Source: Marinitenerispora sediminis | GTDB lineage: Bacteria; Actinomycetota; Actinomycetes; Streptosporangiales; Streptosporangiaceae | Assembly (NCBI RefSeq): GCF_003336425.1 | Contig: NZ_QEIO01000051.1 | Span: 1 to 34,419, forward strand | Direction: 5' to 3' | DNA: 34,419 nt | In this document: one piece after another, positions 9,655 through 18,152 of the stretch | Layout of the letters: every line of letters begins with the position of its first letter | How positions within the stretch are numbered: the stretch's first letter is position 1 | The notes under the pieces: generated by a model | Seen by the model: only the letters and a program-made list of their open reading frames with translations | The model's database searches: none | What the model was told of the DNA's origin: nothing | Program-made: the position numbers and the translations under genes

Positions 9655-10758
9655 ATGGCTGACACGGCCAAGCCGAAGGGCGGCGGCACCGCCAGGAGTA
9701 CGGGCGGCCGCCGGCGGAGCCGGAAGGACGCGGCGCCGAGCATCGCCGACGAGCAGCCGAAGACGCTGCTGGAGTACTACCGGCAGATGCTGCTGATCCG
9801 CCGGTTCGAGGAGCGGACCGCGCAGGCCTACACCCAGGCCCGGATCGGTGGTTACTGCCACCTGAACCTGGGTGAGGAGGCCACCATCGTCGGCCTCATG
9901 ACCGCGCTCCAGGAGCGCGACTACCTCTTCACCAACTACCGCGAGCACGGCTACGCGATCGGCAAGGGCATCCACCCGCGGCGCGTCATGGCCGAGCTGT
10001 ACGGCCGCAGCACCGGCGTGTCCAAGGGCTGGGGCGGCTCCATGCACATGTTCGACACCGAGACCCGGATGCTCGGCGGCTACGGCATCGTGGGCGGGCA
10101 GCTCCCGCTGGCCACCGGCGCGGCGCTCGCCGTGTCCTACCGGGGCGGCGACGAGGTCGTCATGTGCCAGATGGGCGACGGCACCACCAACATCGGCGCC
10201 TGGCACGAGTCGCTGAACATCGCCTCGCTGTGGAACCTGCCGGTCGTCTTCGTGGTGATCAACAACTACACCGGCATGGGCACCACCGTGGAGAAGTCCT
10301 CCGCCGAGCCGGAGCTGTACAAGCGCGGCTCCGCGTTCCGCATCGAGGGCGTCCGGGTGGACGGCCAGGACGTGCTCGCGGTGCGCGACGCGGCGACCGA
10401 CCTGGTGGAGCGCGCCCGTTCCGAGCAGCGCCCCTTCCTGCTGGAGGCGATGAGCCACCGGATGAAGGGCCACTCGGTCGTGGACCCGGCCAAGTACCGG
10501 ACCCCCGAACAGGTCGAGGAGGCCAAGGCCAACGACCCGGTCGCGTCGTTCGAGTCCCAGCTGCTGGAGGCCGGCGTGCTGACCGAGGAGCTGAAGCAGG
10601 AGATCGCCGACTCCGTACGCGACGAGGTGACCGACGCCGCGGACTTCGCCGAGAACAGCCCGCACCCGGACGTCGCCACCCTCTTCGACTACACCTACGC
10701 CACCCCCGTGGCGAACGAGTCGCGTCGCATGCCCGCCGACCCGGTGTTCGCCGACTAG
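9655..10758 (+). CDS. pdhA: 2-oxoacid (pyruvate/acetoin-type) dehydrogenase E1 component, alpha subunit
   Basis: 367 residues. Thiamine-diphosphate enzyme subunit that, with the beta subunit, decarboxylates a 2-oxoacid and passes the acyl group to lipoyl-E2. The cofactor motif runs from GDG at 174-176 to NN at 203-204. KGWGGSMHMFD (about 124-134) is typical of pyruvate dehydrogenase/acetoin dehydrogenase alpha chains rather than branched-chain ones. The lysine/arginine-rich N terminus (to about residue 35) is an extension. ATG 9655 follows GAAAGG. It is first of three genes, 16 nt ahead of the beta gene. The substrate is inferred; acetoin or branched-chain keto acids are not excluded. Confidence 0.9.
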   Translation: MADTAKPKGGGTARSTGGRRRSRKDAAPSIADEQPKTLLEYYRQMLLIRRFEERTAQAYTQARIGGYCHLNLGEEATIVGLMTALQERDYLFTNYREHGYAIGKGIHPRRVMAELYGRSTGVSKGWGGSMHMFDTETRMLGGYGIVGGQLPLATGAALAVSYRGGDEVVMCQMGDGTTNIGAWHESLNIASLWNLPVVFVVINNYTGMGTTVEKSSAEPELYKRGSAFRIEGVRVDGQDVLAVRDAATDLVERARSEQRPFLLEAMSHRMKGHSVVDPAKYRTPEQVEEAKANDPVASFESQLLEAGVLTEELKQEIADSVRDEVTDAADFAENSPHPDVATLFDYTYATPVANESRRMPADPVFAD

Positions 10759-10774
10759 ATAAGGAGCGGGAATC

Positions 10775-11773
10775 TTGTCTGTGATCACCTACCGTCAGGC
10801 GCTGCGCGACACGCTTCGCGCGGAGATGCACCGCGACGAGAACGTCTTCCTCCTGGGCGAGGAGATCGGCGTCTTCGAGGGCTCCTACAAGATCACGGAG
10901 GGGCTGCTCAAGGAGTTCGGCGAGCGCCGGGTCCGCGACACCCCGATCGCCGAGGAGGGCTTCGTGGGCGCCGCGGTGGGCGCGGCCATGCTCGGTCTGC
11001 GGCCCGTCGTCGAGCTGATGACGATCAACTTCTCCCTGATCGCCATCGACCAGATCATCAACCACGCCGCGAAGATCTACGGCATGTTCGGCGGCCAGAC
11101 CAGCGTTCCCATGGTCATCCGCACACCCGGCGGCGGCGGCCAGCAGCTGGGCGCCACGCACTCCCAGAACATCGAACTGTTCTACTCCTTCATCCCCGGG
11201 CTGAAGGTGCTCGCCCCGAGCACCCCGGCGGAGGCCGCGTCCATGCTGCGGGCCGCCATCCGCGACGACGACCCGGTGCTGTTCCTGGAGAACCTCGGCC
11301 TGTACAACACCAAGGGCGAGGTCCCCGACGGTGACGACACCGTCGCCGAGATCGGCCGGGCGGCCGTGACCCGCGAGGGCACCGACATCACGCTGATCGG
11401 CTACTCCCGGATGGCCATGGTGGCCAGCCAGGTGGCGGAGAAGCTGGCCGAGGAGGGCATCAGCGTCGAGGTCGTCGACCTGCGCAGTCTCCGTCCGCTG
11501 GACCGTGAGACGATCGTGGAGTCGGTACGCAAGACCGGCTGCGCGGTGGTCGCCGAGGACGACTGGCTGACCTACGGCATCGGCGCCGAGATCGCCGCCT
11601 CCATCCAGGAGGGCGCCTTCGACTGGCTGGACGCCCCGGTACGCCGGGTCGCCATGGCCGAGGTGCCCATGCCGTACGCCAAGCCGCTGGAGACGGCCGC
11701 CCTGCCGTCGCCGGAGTCGCTGATCACCGCCGTCCACGAAACCCTCCGCGCCGTCGGTCGGCGGGTCGGGTGA
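10775..11773 (+). CDS. pdhB: 2-oxoacid (pyruvate/acetoin-type) dehydrogenase E1 component, beta subunit
   Basis: 332 residues, the normal length for transketolase-like E1-beta subunits. It has the expected N terminus (ITYRQALRDTLRAEM, then VFLLGEEIGVFEGSYK), DTPIAEEGFVGAAVGAA near 65-80, and a C-terminal transketolase domain with GCAVVAEDDWLTYG. It pairs with the alpha subunit to form an alpha2beta2 E1. The start is a TTG at 10775, placed 8 nt after AAGGAG; an in-frame GTG at 10781 is the alternative. The stop overlaps a GTGA that could also start the E2 gene, so translation of the two is probably coupled. Confidence 0.92.
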   Translation: MSVITYRQALRDTLRAEMHRDENVFLLGEEIGVFEGSYKITEGLLKEFGERRVRDTPIAEEGFVGAAVGAAMLGLRPVVELMTINFSLIAIDQIINHAAKIYGMFGGQTSVPMVIRTPGGGGQQLGATHSQNIELFYSFIPGLKVLAPSTPAEAASMLRAAIRDDDPVLFLENLGLYNTKGEVPDGDDTVAEIGRAAVTREGTDITLIGYSRMAMVASQVAEKLAEEGISVEVVDLRSLRPLDRETIVESVRKTGCAVVAEDDWLTYGIGAEIAASIQEGAFDWLDAPVRRVAMAEVPMPYAKPLETAALPSPESLITAVHETLRAVGRRVG

Positions 11774-11790
11774 AGGGGAAGAACACCACG

Positions 11791-13050
11791 ATGACTGAGA
11801 TCCACATGCCGCGCCTCTCCGACACCATGGAGGAGGGGGTCATCAGCTCCTGGCAGAAGCAGGTCGGCGACAAGGTGTCCCCCGGTGACGTCCTGGTCGA
11901 GATCGAGACCGACAAGGCCGTCATGGAGTACGAGGCGTACGAGGAGGGCTTCCTCGTCAAGCAGTCGGTCAAGGAGGGCGACACGGTCCCCATCGGCGCC
12001 GTGATCGGCGTCCTGGGCGCCTCTCCCGACGCCGCCCCGGAGGAGTCCGGTGGCGCGGCCCCCGCGCCGGCCGAGCCCGCGGAGGCCCCCGCCGCCGAGG
12101 CGGCGGAGGCTGCGGAGCCCGCCGAAGCGCCCGCGCCCGCGGAGCCCGCGACCGCCGAGGCCGGCGCCCCGCGCACCCGCACCTCCCCGCTGGCCCGGCG
12201 GCTGGCCAAGGAGTACGGCCTGGACATCGACCAGATCGAGGGGTCGGGCCCGAAGGGCCGGGTGGTACGCGCCGACATCGAGGCCGCCGCCAAGCAGCGC
12301 GAGACGCGGCCGGCCGCGGCGCAGCCGGCGCCCGCCGCGCAGCCCGCGTTCGACGACGGCCGCGACTCCGAGGAAGTCGCGATCAACAATGTCCGCAAGG
12401 TCATCGCCCGCCGACTGGTGCAGAGCAAGCAGGAGGTCCCGCACTTCTACCTGCGGCGCACCATCGACGCCGAGGCACTCAAGGCGTTCCGCGTCCAGGT
12501 CAACGAGCAGCTCGCGAGCACCGGCGGCAAGGTCAGCGTCAACGACCTCATCGTCAAGGCGGTCGCCACCGTGCTGCGCCGCCACCCGGCGGTCAACTCG
12601 TCGTGGGTGGACGACAAGCTGCTCCGGCACAACCGGATCAACGTCGGCATCGCCGTGGCGGTCGACACGGGTCTCGTGGTCCCCGTCCTGCACGACACCG
12701 ACAAGACCCCGCTGTCGGAGATCGCGCGGCGCTCCCGCGAGCTGGCCGGCAAGGCGCGCGACGGCAAGCTGAAGCCGCAGGAGATGAGCGGCGGTACGTT
12801 CAGCGTCAGCAACCTGGGCATGCTGGGCGTCGACAGCTTCGCCGCCGTCATCAACCCGCCGGAGGCCGCCATCCTCGCCGTCGGCGCCATGCGGCAGGTG
12901 CCGGTGGTCCGCGACGGTGAGATCGTCGCCCGGCACACCATCGCCCTGGAGCTGTCCGTCGACCACCGCGCGATCGACGGTGCGGTCGGCGCCGAGTTCC
13001 TGAAGGACCTGGCCGAGGTCCTGGAAGAGCCGATGCGCATCATCCTGTAG
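11791..13050 (+). CDS. pdhC: Dihydrolipoamide acyltransferase, E2 component
   Basis: 419 residues from ATG 11791. The domains in order are: one lipoyl domain (1-77, lipoyl lysine K42 in ETDKAV), a flexible Ala/Pro/Glu linker (about 78-127), a peripheral-subunit-binding domain (about 130-166, SPLARRLAKEYGLDI), a second Ala/Pro linker, and the catalytic acyltransferase domain ending in DHRAIDG (H392, D396). The single lipoyl domain and MPRLSDTMEEG start are typical. A GTG at 11770, overlapping the previous stop, would add seven residues. No dihydrolipoamide dehydrogenase (E3) gene follows, so E3 must come from elsewhere in the genome. Confidence 0.94.
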   Translation: MTEIHMPRLSDTMEEGVISSWQKQVGDKVSPGDVLVEIETDKAVMEYEAYEEGFLVKQSVKEGDTVPIGAVIGVLGASPDAAPEESGGAAPAPAEPAEAPAAEAAEAAEPAEAPAPAEPATAEAGAPRTRTSPLARRLAKEYGLDIDQIEGSGPKGRVVRADIEAAAKQRETRPAAAQPAPAAQPAFDDGRDSEEVAINNVRKVIARRLVQSKQEVPHFYLRRTIDAEALKAFRVQVNEQLASTGGKVSVNDLIVKAVATVLRRHPAVNSSWVDDKLLRHNRINVGIAVAVDTGLVVPVLHDTDKTPLSEIARRSRELAGKARDGKLKPQEMSGGTFSVSNLGMLGVDSFAAVINPPEAAILAVGAMRQVPVVRDGEIVARHTIALELSVDHRAIDGAVGAEFLKDLAEVLEEPMRIIL

Positions 13051-13059
13051 TCCGACACC

Positions 13060-13098
13060 CGAATGCCCGCGCCCCGGCCGCCGGGGCGCGGGCATTCG
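13060..13098 (+). terminator. Perfect 18-bp terminator hairpin after the dehydrogenase operon
   Basis: Arms 13060-13077 and 13081-13098 are exact reverse complements, with a 3-nt loop. It starts 10 nt after the E2 stop codon. No T run follows, as is usual in high-GC actinomycetes. Confidence 0.85.
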
Positions 13099-13239
13099 GC
13101 CGTTCCTGGGCAGGGCGCGGCGCCGGCCGGGCACGCTGCCCGCCCCGGCGTCGTTGGACGCACGGGCCCGCGGTCGGGGCCGGGGTCCCCGGCACGACCG
13201 TCCTCTGACCACGGGCCGCCTCGACCGAGAAGGGATTCC

Positions 13240-13854
13240 ATGACCGACCACCACCCGTCCGGCCCGACCGTCGAGGTGCGGCCCGCCGCGCCGGAGGACA
13301 CACCCGCGGTCGCCGAGAGCCTGGCGGACGCGTTCGCCGACTACAGCTGGACACGCTGGGCGCTACCGGACGACGACTACCACACGCGGCTGCGGGCGAT
13401 GCAGCTGTACTTCCTCGACCACGTCGGGCTGCCGCACGGCCGGGTCTGGGTGACGGACGACCTCGCCGCGGCGGCGGTGTGGACCTGTCCCGACACCGAG
13501 GTGCCGGCGGAGGTGTTCACCGCTCCGGAGCTCACCGGGCTCTACGGCGACCGGGCAGCGCCCGTGGGGCGCGCGGACGCGCTGCTCGCTCCGCACCGCC
13601 CCACCGAGCCGTGCTGGTTCCTGGCCACCGTCGGCGTCCGCCGGGCCGCCCAGGGGCACGGGCTCGGCGGCCGGGTCATCGCCGCCGGGCTGCGCGCCGC
13701 GGACGAGAGCGGCCGCCCGGCGTTCCTGGAGACCTCCGAGCCGCGCAACGTGCGGTTCTACCAGCGGCTCGGCTTCACGGTCACGGCCGAGGTCCGGCTG
13801 CCGGACGACGCACCTGTCACCTGGTGCATGCTCCGCGAACCCCGGGACAGGTAA
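13240..13854 (+). CDS. GNAT-family N-acetyltransferase
   Basis: 204 residues. GCN5-type fold: VEVRPAAPEDTPAVAESLADAF at the start, the acetyl-CoA-binding VGVRRAAQGHGLGGRVI near 132-148, and the closing LETSEPRNVRFYQRLGFTV segment. Such enzymes transfer acetyl from acetyl-CoA to an amine; the substrate cannot be told. Start chosen at ATG 13240 behind GAGAAGGGA; the frame is open further upstream but runs through the terminator hairpin. It stands alone between a terminator and the parS-like site. Confidence 0.88.
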   Translation: MTDHHPSGPTVEVRPAAPEDTPAVAESLADAFADYSWTRWALPDDDYHTRLRAMQLYFLDHVGLPHGRVWVTDDLAAAAVWTCPDTEVPAEVFTAPELTGLYGDRAAPVGRADALLAPHRPTEPCWFLATVGVRRAAQGHGLGGRVIAAGLRAADESGRPAFLETSEPRNVRFYQRLGFTVTAEVRLPDDAPVTWCMLREPRDR

Positions 13855-13924
13855 CCGGGCCGGGCGGCGCGCCCGGAGCGGCCCGCGGCCGGGCGTCCCC
13901 GGTCACGGGCCGCTCCGCGTTCGA

Positions 13925-13940
13925 TGTTCCACGTGAAACC
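13925..13940. promoter_or_regulatory. parS-like centromere site (ParB binding)
   Basis: The 16-mer TGTTCCACGTGAAACC matches the widely conserved parS sequence TGTTCCACGTGAAACA at 15 of 16 positions, including the central CACGTG. ParB loads at such sites to organise and segregate the origin region. It lies in a noncoding gap between two plus-strand genes. A chance match of this quality in 34 kb is very unlikely, though ParB binding is untested. Confidence 0.8.
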
Positions 13941-14069
13941 ACGCGCCGGCCCGACCGGTGCCGGACAGCTGGAAGCTGGAGTTCCACCCGGCCGTTCCCC
14001 TCTCCCGTTGTCACTCCTCCGACGCACGATCGAGGCACCGTTGACTCCCCGACGTGTCAGGAGGACACC

Positions 14070-16022
14070 GTGCGGCTGTGGCCTGTCCGCCGGAAGCACA
14101 CCCCCGCCGACCCCGACGCTGGCTCCCCCGCGGGCACGGCGCCGCCGGCCCTCGCCCGGCGGTGGTGGCAGAAGTACGACGAGGAGGTGGCCGCGGCCCG
14201 CTGGTGGCGGGTCGCCGGCCGGCTGCCCGCCCTGGTCGGGCAGGCACTCCGCCTGGCGTGGCGGGCCAGCCGGACCGACACGGCGGCGACCGTCGCCCTC
14301 AACCTGCTCGCCGGAGTCTGCACCGCCGCGGCCCTGGTGGCCACCGCCGGGGTCCTGGAGCAGCTGTTCGCGGCCGGCCCCACTCCCGACCGCGTCCGCG
14401 CCGCGGTACCCGCGCTGCTGCTCGTCGCCGGAGCAGCGCTGCTGCGCGGCGCCCTCTCGGCCGCCGCCGGCTGGTCCCAGGCCCGCCTCGCCCCACACGT
14501 CGAACGGATGGCCGAGCTGCGGCTGCTCCGCCTGGCCGCCGAGATCGACCTAGCGGCGTTCGACGACCCCGAGTTCCACGACGCGCTGTACCGCGCGAGC
14601 TCCCGGGGCATCGAGGAAGCCAAGGCCGTGGTCGCCCGGTCGGTCGACGTACTCACCGGGCTGGTGGGGCTGGTGGCGGCGGCCGGCGTGCTGACCGTGC
14701 TGCACCCGGTGCTGCTGCCGCTCCTGGTGTGCGCGGTGCTCCCGGAGGGCTGGGCTGCGTCGGAGGCGGCGCGGATGCGGCACGCCCTGCTGATGGCCAT
14801 GACGGAGAAGCGGCGGCGGAAGTGGCTGCTCTCCGACCTGCTGACGGACCGGCGCACCGCGGCCGAGGTCCGCTCCTTCACCATGCGGGACCGGCTGCTG
14901 GCCGACTTCGACCAGGTCGCCCGCACCGAGCGCGACGCCCAGCTCGCGCTCGCCCGCCGGCAGACCGGTGTCCGGCTGCTCGGCGACGCCGCGGGCGGGC
15001 TCGCCACCGCCGGGGTCTACACGGTCCTGGGGCTCCTGCTGGCCGCCGGTGCGATGCCGCTGGCGGTCGCCGGTACCGCCGTGCTCGCCATCCGCACCGG
15101 CCGGTCCGCGCTGTCGCAGACCGTCATGGGGATGAACCAGTGCTACGAGTCCGGCTTGTACTTCGAGGACTACCTGGAGTTCTGCGCGACCGCCGCCGCC
15201 CATCTGCCGCCGGACGCGCCGTCCCCGGCCCCGGCCGGGTTCGAGCGGATCACGGTCGAGAACGCGGTCTTCCGCTATCCGGGCAAGGACACTCCCGCGC
15301 TGGACGACGTGTCCGTCGTCCTGCGGCGCGGCGAGGTGGTCGCGCTCGTGGGGGAGAACGGCTCGGGCAAGACCACGCTGGCCAAGCTGCTGGCCGGCCT
15401 GTACACGCCGCAGCGCGGCCGTGTCCGCTGGGACGGGGTCGACCTCGCCGCGGTGGACACGCACCAGTTGCGCCAGCGCATCGCTGTCGTGGGGCAGGAC
15501 CACACGCACTGGCCGATGTCCGCCCGGCGCAACGTCGTGATGAGCGCGCCGGACGACGACGAGCGGCTCCGGCGGGCGGCCGCGGTGGCCGACGCCCAAG
15601 CCGTGGTGGACGAGCTGCCGCACGGGTGGGACACCTTGCTGGACCGGAGGTTCGCCGACGGCCACGAGCTGTCCGGCGGCCAGTGGCAGCGCGTCGCCGC
15701 CGCCCGAGGGTTCTACCGGGACGCCCCGCTGCTCGTCTGCGATGAGCCGACCGCGGCCCTGGACGCGCGCGCCGAGCACCGGCTCTTCGAGTCGATCCGC
15801 GCGCACGCGGGTGCGGCCGACCGCACGGTGGTGCTCATCACGCACCGCCTGGCCTCCGTCCGGCTGGCCGACCGGATCTACGTGCTTGATCACGGCCATG
15901 TGGTGGAACAGGGCACACACGAGCAGCTGATGCGCCAGGGTGGGCACTACGCGGGTCTGTACACGCTGCAGGCGAACGCCTACCGGGACGGGCGGACGAC
16001 CGATCTGGAGGCGACGCCCTGA
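14070..16022 (+). CDS. ABC exporter, fused membrane and ATP-binding domains
   Basis: 650 residues. The N-terminal half (about 65-380) holds hydrophobic helices of an ABC exporter membrane domain. The C-terminal ATPase carries Walker A GENGSGKTT (428-436), signature LSGGQWQR (from 534), Walker B with D558-E559, and the switch histidine H592. It is a half-transporter and probably works as a homodimer; the substrate is unknown. The membrane domain has an 'EKRRRKWLLSDLLTDRRTAAEVRSF' type cytoplasmic segment seen in peptide or antibiotic exporters. The GTG start at 14070 is preceded by CAGGAGG, and the open frame upstream overlaps the acetyltransferase gene and is not used. Export of the NRPS product is possible but not supported by position. 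Confidence 0.92.
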   Translation: MRLWPVRRKHTPADPDAGSPAGTAPPALARRWWQKYDEEVAAARWWRVAGRLPALVGQALRLAWRASRTDTAATVALNLLAGVCTAAALVATAGVLEQLFAAGPTPDRVRAAVPALLLVAGAALLRGALSAAAGWSQARLAPHVERMAELRLLRLAAEIDLAAFDDPEFHDALYRASSRGIEEAKAVVARSVDVLTGLVGLVAAAGVLTVLHPVLLPLLVCAVLPEGWAASEAARMRHALLMAMTEKRRRKWLLSDLLTDRRTAAEVRSFTMRDRLLADFDQVARTERDAQLALARRQTGVRLLGDAAGGLATAGVYTVLGLLLAAGAMPLAVAGTAVLAIRTGRSALSQTVMGMNQCYESGLYFEDYLEFCATAAAHLPPDAPSPAPAGFERITVENAVFRYPGKDTPALDDVSVVLRRGEVVALVGENGSGKTTLAKLLAGLYTPQRGRVRWDGVDLAAVDTHQLRQRIAVVGQDHTHWPMSARRNVVMSAPDDDERLRRAAAVADAQAVVDELPHGWDTLLDRRFADGHELSGGQWQRVAAARGFYRDAPLLVCDEPTAALDARAEHRLFESIRAHAGAADRTVVLITHRLASVRLADRIYVLDHGHVVEQGTHEQLMRQGGHYAGLYTLQANAYRDGRTTDLEATP

Positions 16023-16183
16023 CCTGGGTGTCCGCCATGCCGCCACCCCCGGGTGGCGCCGCGCCCGCCCCGCGCGGCCGCCACGGCGCTGGCGCTCGCG
16101 CCGGAGGGCACCGGCCCCGCCGGCGCGGCCCCCGCGGCCCGACAACCGATCGACAATCCACCACGGAACCTGGAGACGACTCA

Positions 16184-16699
16184 ATGACGATCGCCGCCAA
16201 CCAGCCGACCGAGACCGACCTCATCATGGCCGCCGTGGCCATCGTGCCCGGTCCGGACGACACCGTGACGTTCGTCCTGCAGAACTGCGGCTCCTACGCG
16301 GGCCACTGGCTGCTCCCCGGCGGACACGTCGACCCGGGCGAGACGGCGGAGGACGCCGCCCGCCGCGAGGCGGCCGAGGAGGCCGGTGTCGTGGTCGGCG
16401 AGCTGGCCCCGGTGGGCGTCTACGACATCCGGGGCGAGCACGCCGGCGAACCGTACGCGTTCCGGCTGCACGTCTTCCGCGCCCTGGAGCCGTGCGTGAT
16501 CCCGCCGGACTTCGTCATGGACCCCATGGAGGTGTCCGACATCGGGCAGATGCGGCCGAGCGAGCTGCTGCCGCACCCCACGGACATGCGGATCCTCAAC
16601 GACGCCGGGTACGGCGACTACGACCCGGAGCTGATCGAGCGGCTGCTGGCGGCCGACGGCGTCCGGATGGACTACCAGGGCGTCACGATGGCCCTGTGA
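16184..16699 (+). CDS. NUDIX hydrolase
   Basis: 171 residues with a complete NUDIX box, G47-x5-E53-x7-R61-E62-x2-E65-E66-x-G68-V69, which binds the metal that activates water on nucleoside diphosphate-linked substrates. The WLLPGGHVDPGE start of the box is typical. The specific substrate is not predictable. ATG 16184 follows GGAGA. It is 161 nt downstream of the exporter in the same direction; a link to it is uncertain. Confidence 0.92.
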   Translation: MTIAANQPTETDLIMAAVAIVPGPDDTVTFVLQNCGSYAGHWLLPGGHVDPGETAEDAARREAAEEAGVVVGELAPVGVYDIRGEHAGEPYAFRLHVFRALEPCVIPPDFVMDPMEVSDIGQMRPSELLPHPTDMRILNDAGYGDYDPELIERLLAADGVRMDYQGVTMAL

Positions 16700-16939
16700 T
16701 CCGCCGCCGCTGGCCGTGGCCGCACGGCCAGCGGCGCCCTCCGGCAGCGCGCCCGCGGCGAGGCGGCGAACGGCGATGTGACGGCCAGCGCGGGGCCCGG
16801 TCCGCCGCGAGCGCGCTTCGGCCGGCGGCGTACGCTCGGGACACCGTACGACGTCGCCTCGCCCGACCGGGCCGCTGCCCGTACACCGATCGGGCGGCGA
16901 CCGCCTCATCTGCAGGCGCGGATCCACGAAGGACCCCTC

Positions 16940-17551
16940 ATGACCGGCCGTGTCCCGTCCCCGTCCGTTCCTCCCGCCGTACCCGCCGCGGTGACCTGGG
17001 GCCTGTTCGCCGCCTGGGCCGTGCACGACACCGAGGAGCTGCTCACCATGTCCCGGTGGGGCCGGAGCGCGCGGCGGCGCCTGGCCGCGCGCCATCCCGA
17101 GGTGCCCGAGTTCGTGTGGCGGGCGCTCGACCGGCCGCAGACGCACGTCAACGTCGCCATCGGGCTCGTGGGCGCCGTCATGGCGGCGGCCGCCGCCGAC
17201 GGCGCACGCACCGGCGGGCGCAGCGGCTTCTACCAGGCCGCACTCCTGGGGTTCGGCGGCCACGCGGCGACCCACCTCGCCCAGGCCGTCGCGGTGCGCG
17301 GCTACACCCCCGGGCTCCTCACCACGCCGCTGGTGGTGGTCCCGTACTCGCTGTGGGCCTGGCTCCGGCTGCGGAGGGCCGGGGTGGCGGGCGCGGGCGG
17401 TCGACTCGGCTGGGCCTCGGCCGCCCTGCTGCCGGTCACCCTGGGAGCGGCGCACGGGATAGCGGCGGCGGTGACCAGGGGGCGCGGCCGCGCCCGGGGC
17501 ATCACAGCAGCCGCAGGCCGATCCGCAGGTCCCGGTCGATCCGGCCCGTGA
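16940..17551 (+). CDS. HXXEE-family integral membrane protein
   Basis: 203 residues. H29-D-T-E32-E33 in the first membrane-associated segment is the HXXEE hallmark, and GGHAATHLAQA around residue 100 fits the family's second conserved His pair. About five hydrophobic helices follow. The family's function is unknown to me; the conserved His/Glu residues inside the membrane suggest metal or substrate binding. ATG 16940 follows GAAGGAC. Its last ~50 nt overlap the 3' end of the convergent minus-strand gene. Confidence 0.8.
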   Translation: MTGRVPSPSVPPAVPAAVTWGLFAAWAVHDTEELLTMSRWGRSARRRLAARHPEVPEFVWRALDRPQTHVNVAIGLVGAVMAAAAADGARTGGRSGFYQAALLGFGGHAATHLAQAVAVRGYTPGLLTTPLVVVPYSLWAWLRLRRAGVAGAGGRLGWASAALLPVTLGAAHGIAAAVTRGRGRARGITAAAGRSAGPGRSGP

Positions 17552-18152
17552 GCGCGTCGGCCAGCTCGGGGACCACGTCGGCGGCCCAGGTCCGCACGGC
17601 GAGGCGGAATCCGCACAGGTCAGCGTGCACCGCGCGCAGCAGCCGCCGGACCTCGGCCGATGGCAGCCGCACATGCCCGCCCACCGGAGACTCCCCGCGA
17701 CCGCCGTCCGGCCAGATGCGCACCTCGTCGCCGACCACCGCCACCCGCGGGCCGGGGTCGTGCCCCAGCCACGGCTCGCCGCCGTCAGGCACCGCCAGCC
17801 ACTCGCGCCAGTCCTCCAGGCCGCAGCAGCACCCCGGACGGACCCAGGTGCCGAACACGCGGTCGACGACCTCGATCCCGCCGGGCACGGCGAGCCGGTC
17901 CGTTTCCAGGAGCGCCACCACCGCGGAGCGCGGTCCGGCGGTGAACGGGTCCCCCGGCCCGGCAGTCCCCTCGGCCAGCTGGTACACCGCCAGGCCCACC
18001 TCGTCCGCCGGCATTCCGGCACGCGGCCGGAGAAAGCCGTCGGCGGGCGGGGGCGCGGTGGGCCACGGCGCGTCCCCGGCCGGGACCACCGCCTCGATCA
18101 CCGGCCGCAGGACGACGGCGCCCCCGCTGCCGTCGCCCGGCGCGCCGGTCAC
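17502..18152 (-). CDS. Conserved-looking protein of unknown function, coupled to NADAR gene
   Basis: 216 residues; I do not recognise a family. It has no membrane segment or signal peptide. Visible features are a central RPGCCCGLEDWREWL stretch with three adjacent cysteines, a PWLGHDPGPRVAV segment and a helical C-terminal third (PSAEVRRLLRAVHADLCGFRLAVRTW). Its GTG start overlaps the stop of the NADAR gene (GTGA, 18149-18152), which implies translational coupling and a shared function. The 3' end overlaps the convergent HXXEE gene by 50 nt. Codon use is typical of the window. Confidence 0.8.
   Translation of the reverse strand: MTGAPGDGSGGAVVLRPVIEAVVPAGDAPWPTAPPPADGFLRPRAGMPADEVGLAVYQLAEGTAGPGDPFTAGPRSAVVALLETDRLAVPGGIEVVDRVFGTWVRPGCCCGLEDWREWLAVPDGGEPWLGHDPGPRVAVVGDEVRIWPDGGRGESPVGGHVRLPSAEVRRLLRAVHADLCGFRLAVRTWAADVVPELADALTGRIDRDLRIGLRLL

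Noticed and set aside
13479-14069. Upstream in-frame extension of the ABC exporter
   Set aside because: It overlaps the acetyltransferase gene and the parS-like site; the GTG at 14070 with CAGGAGG directly before it is the natural start.
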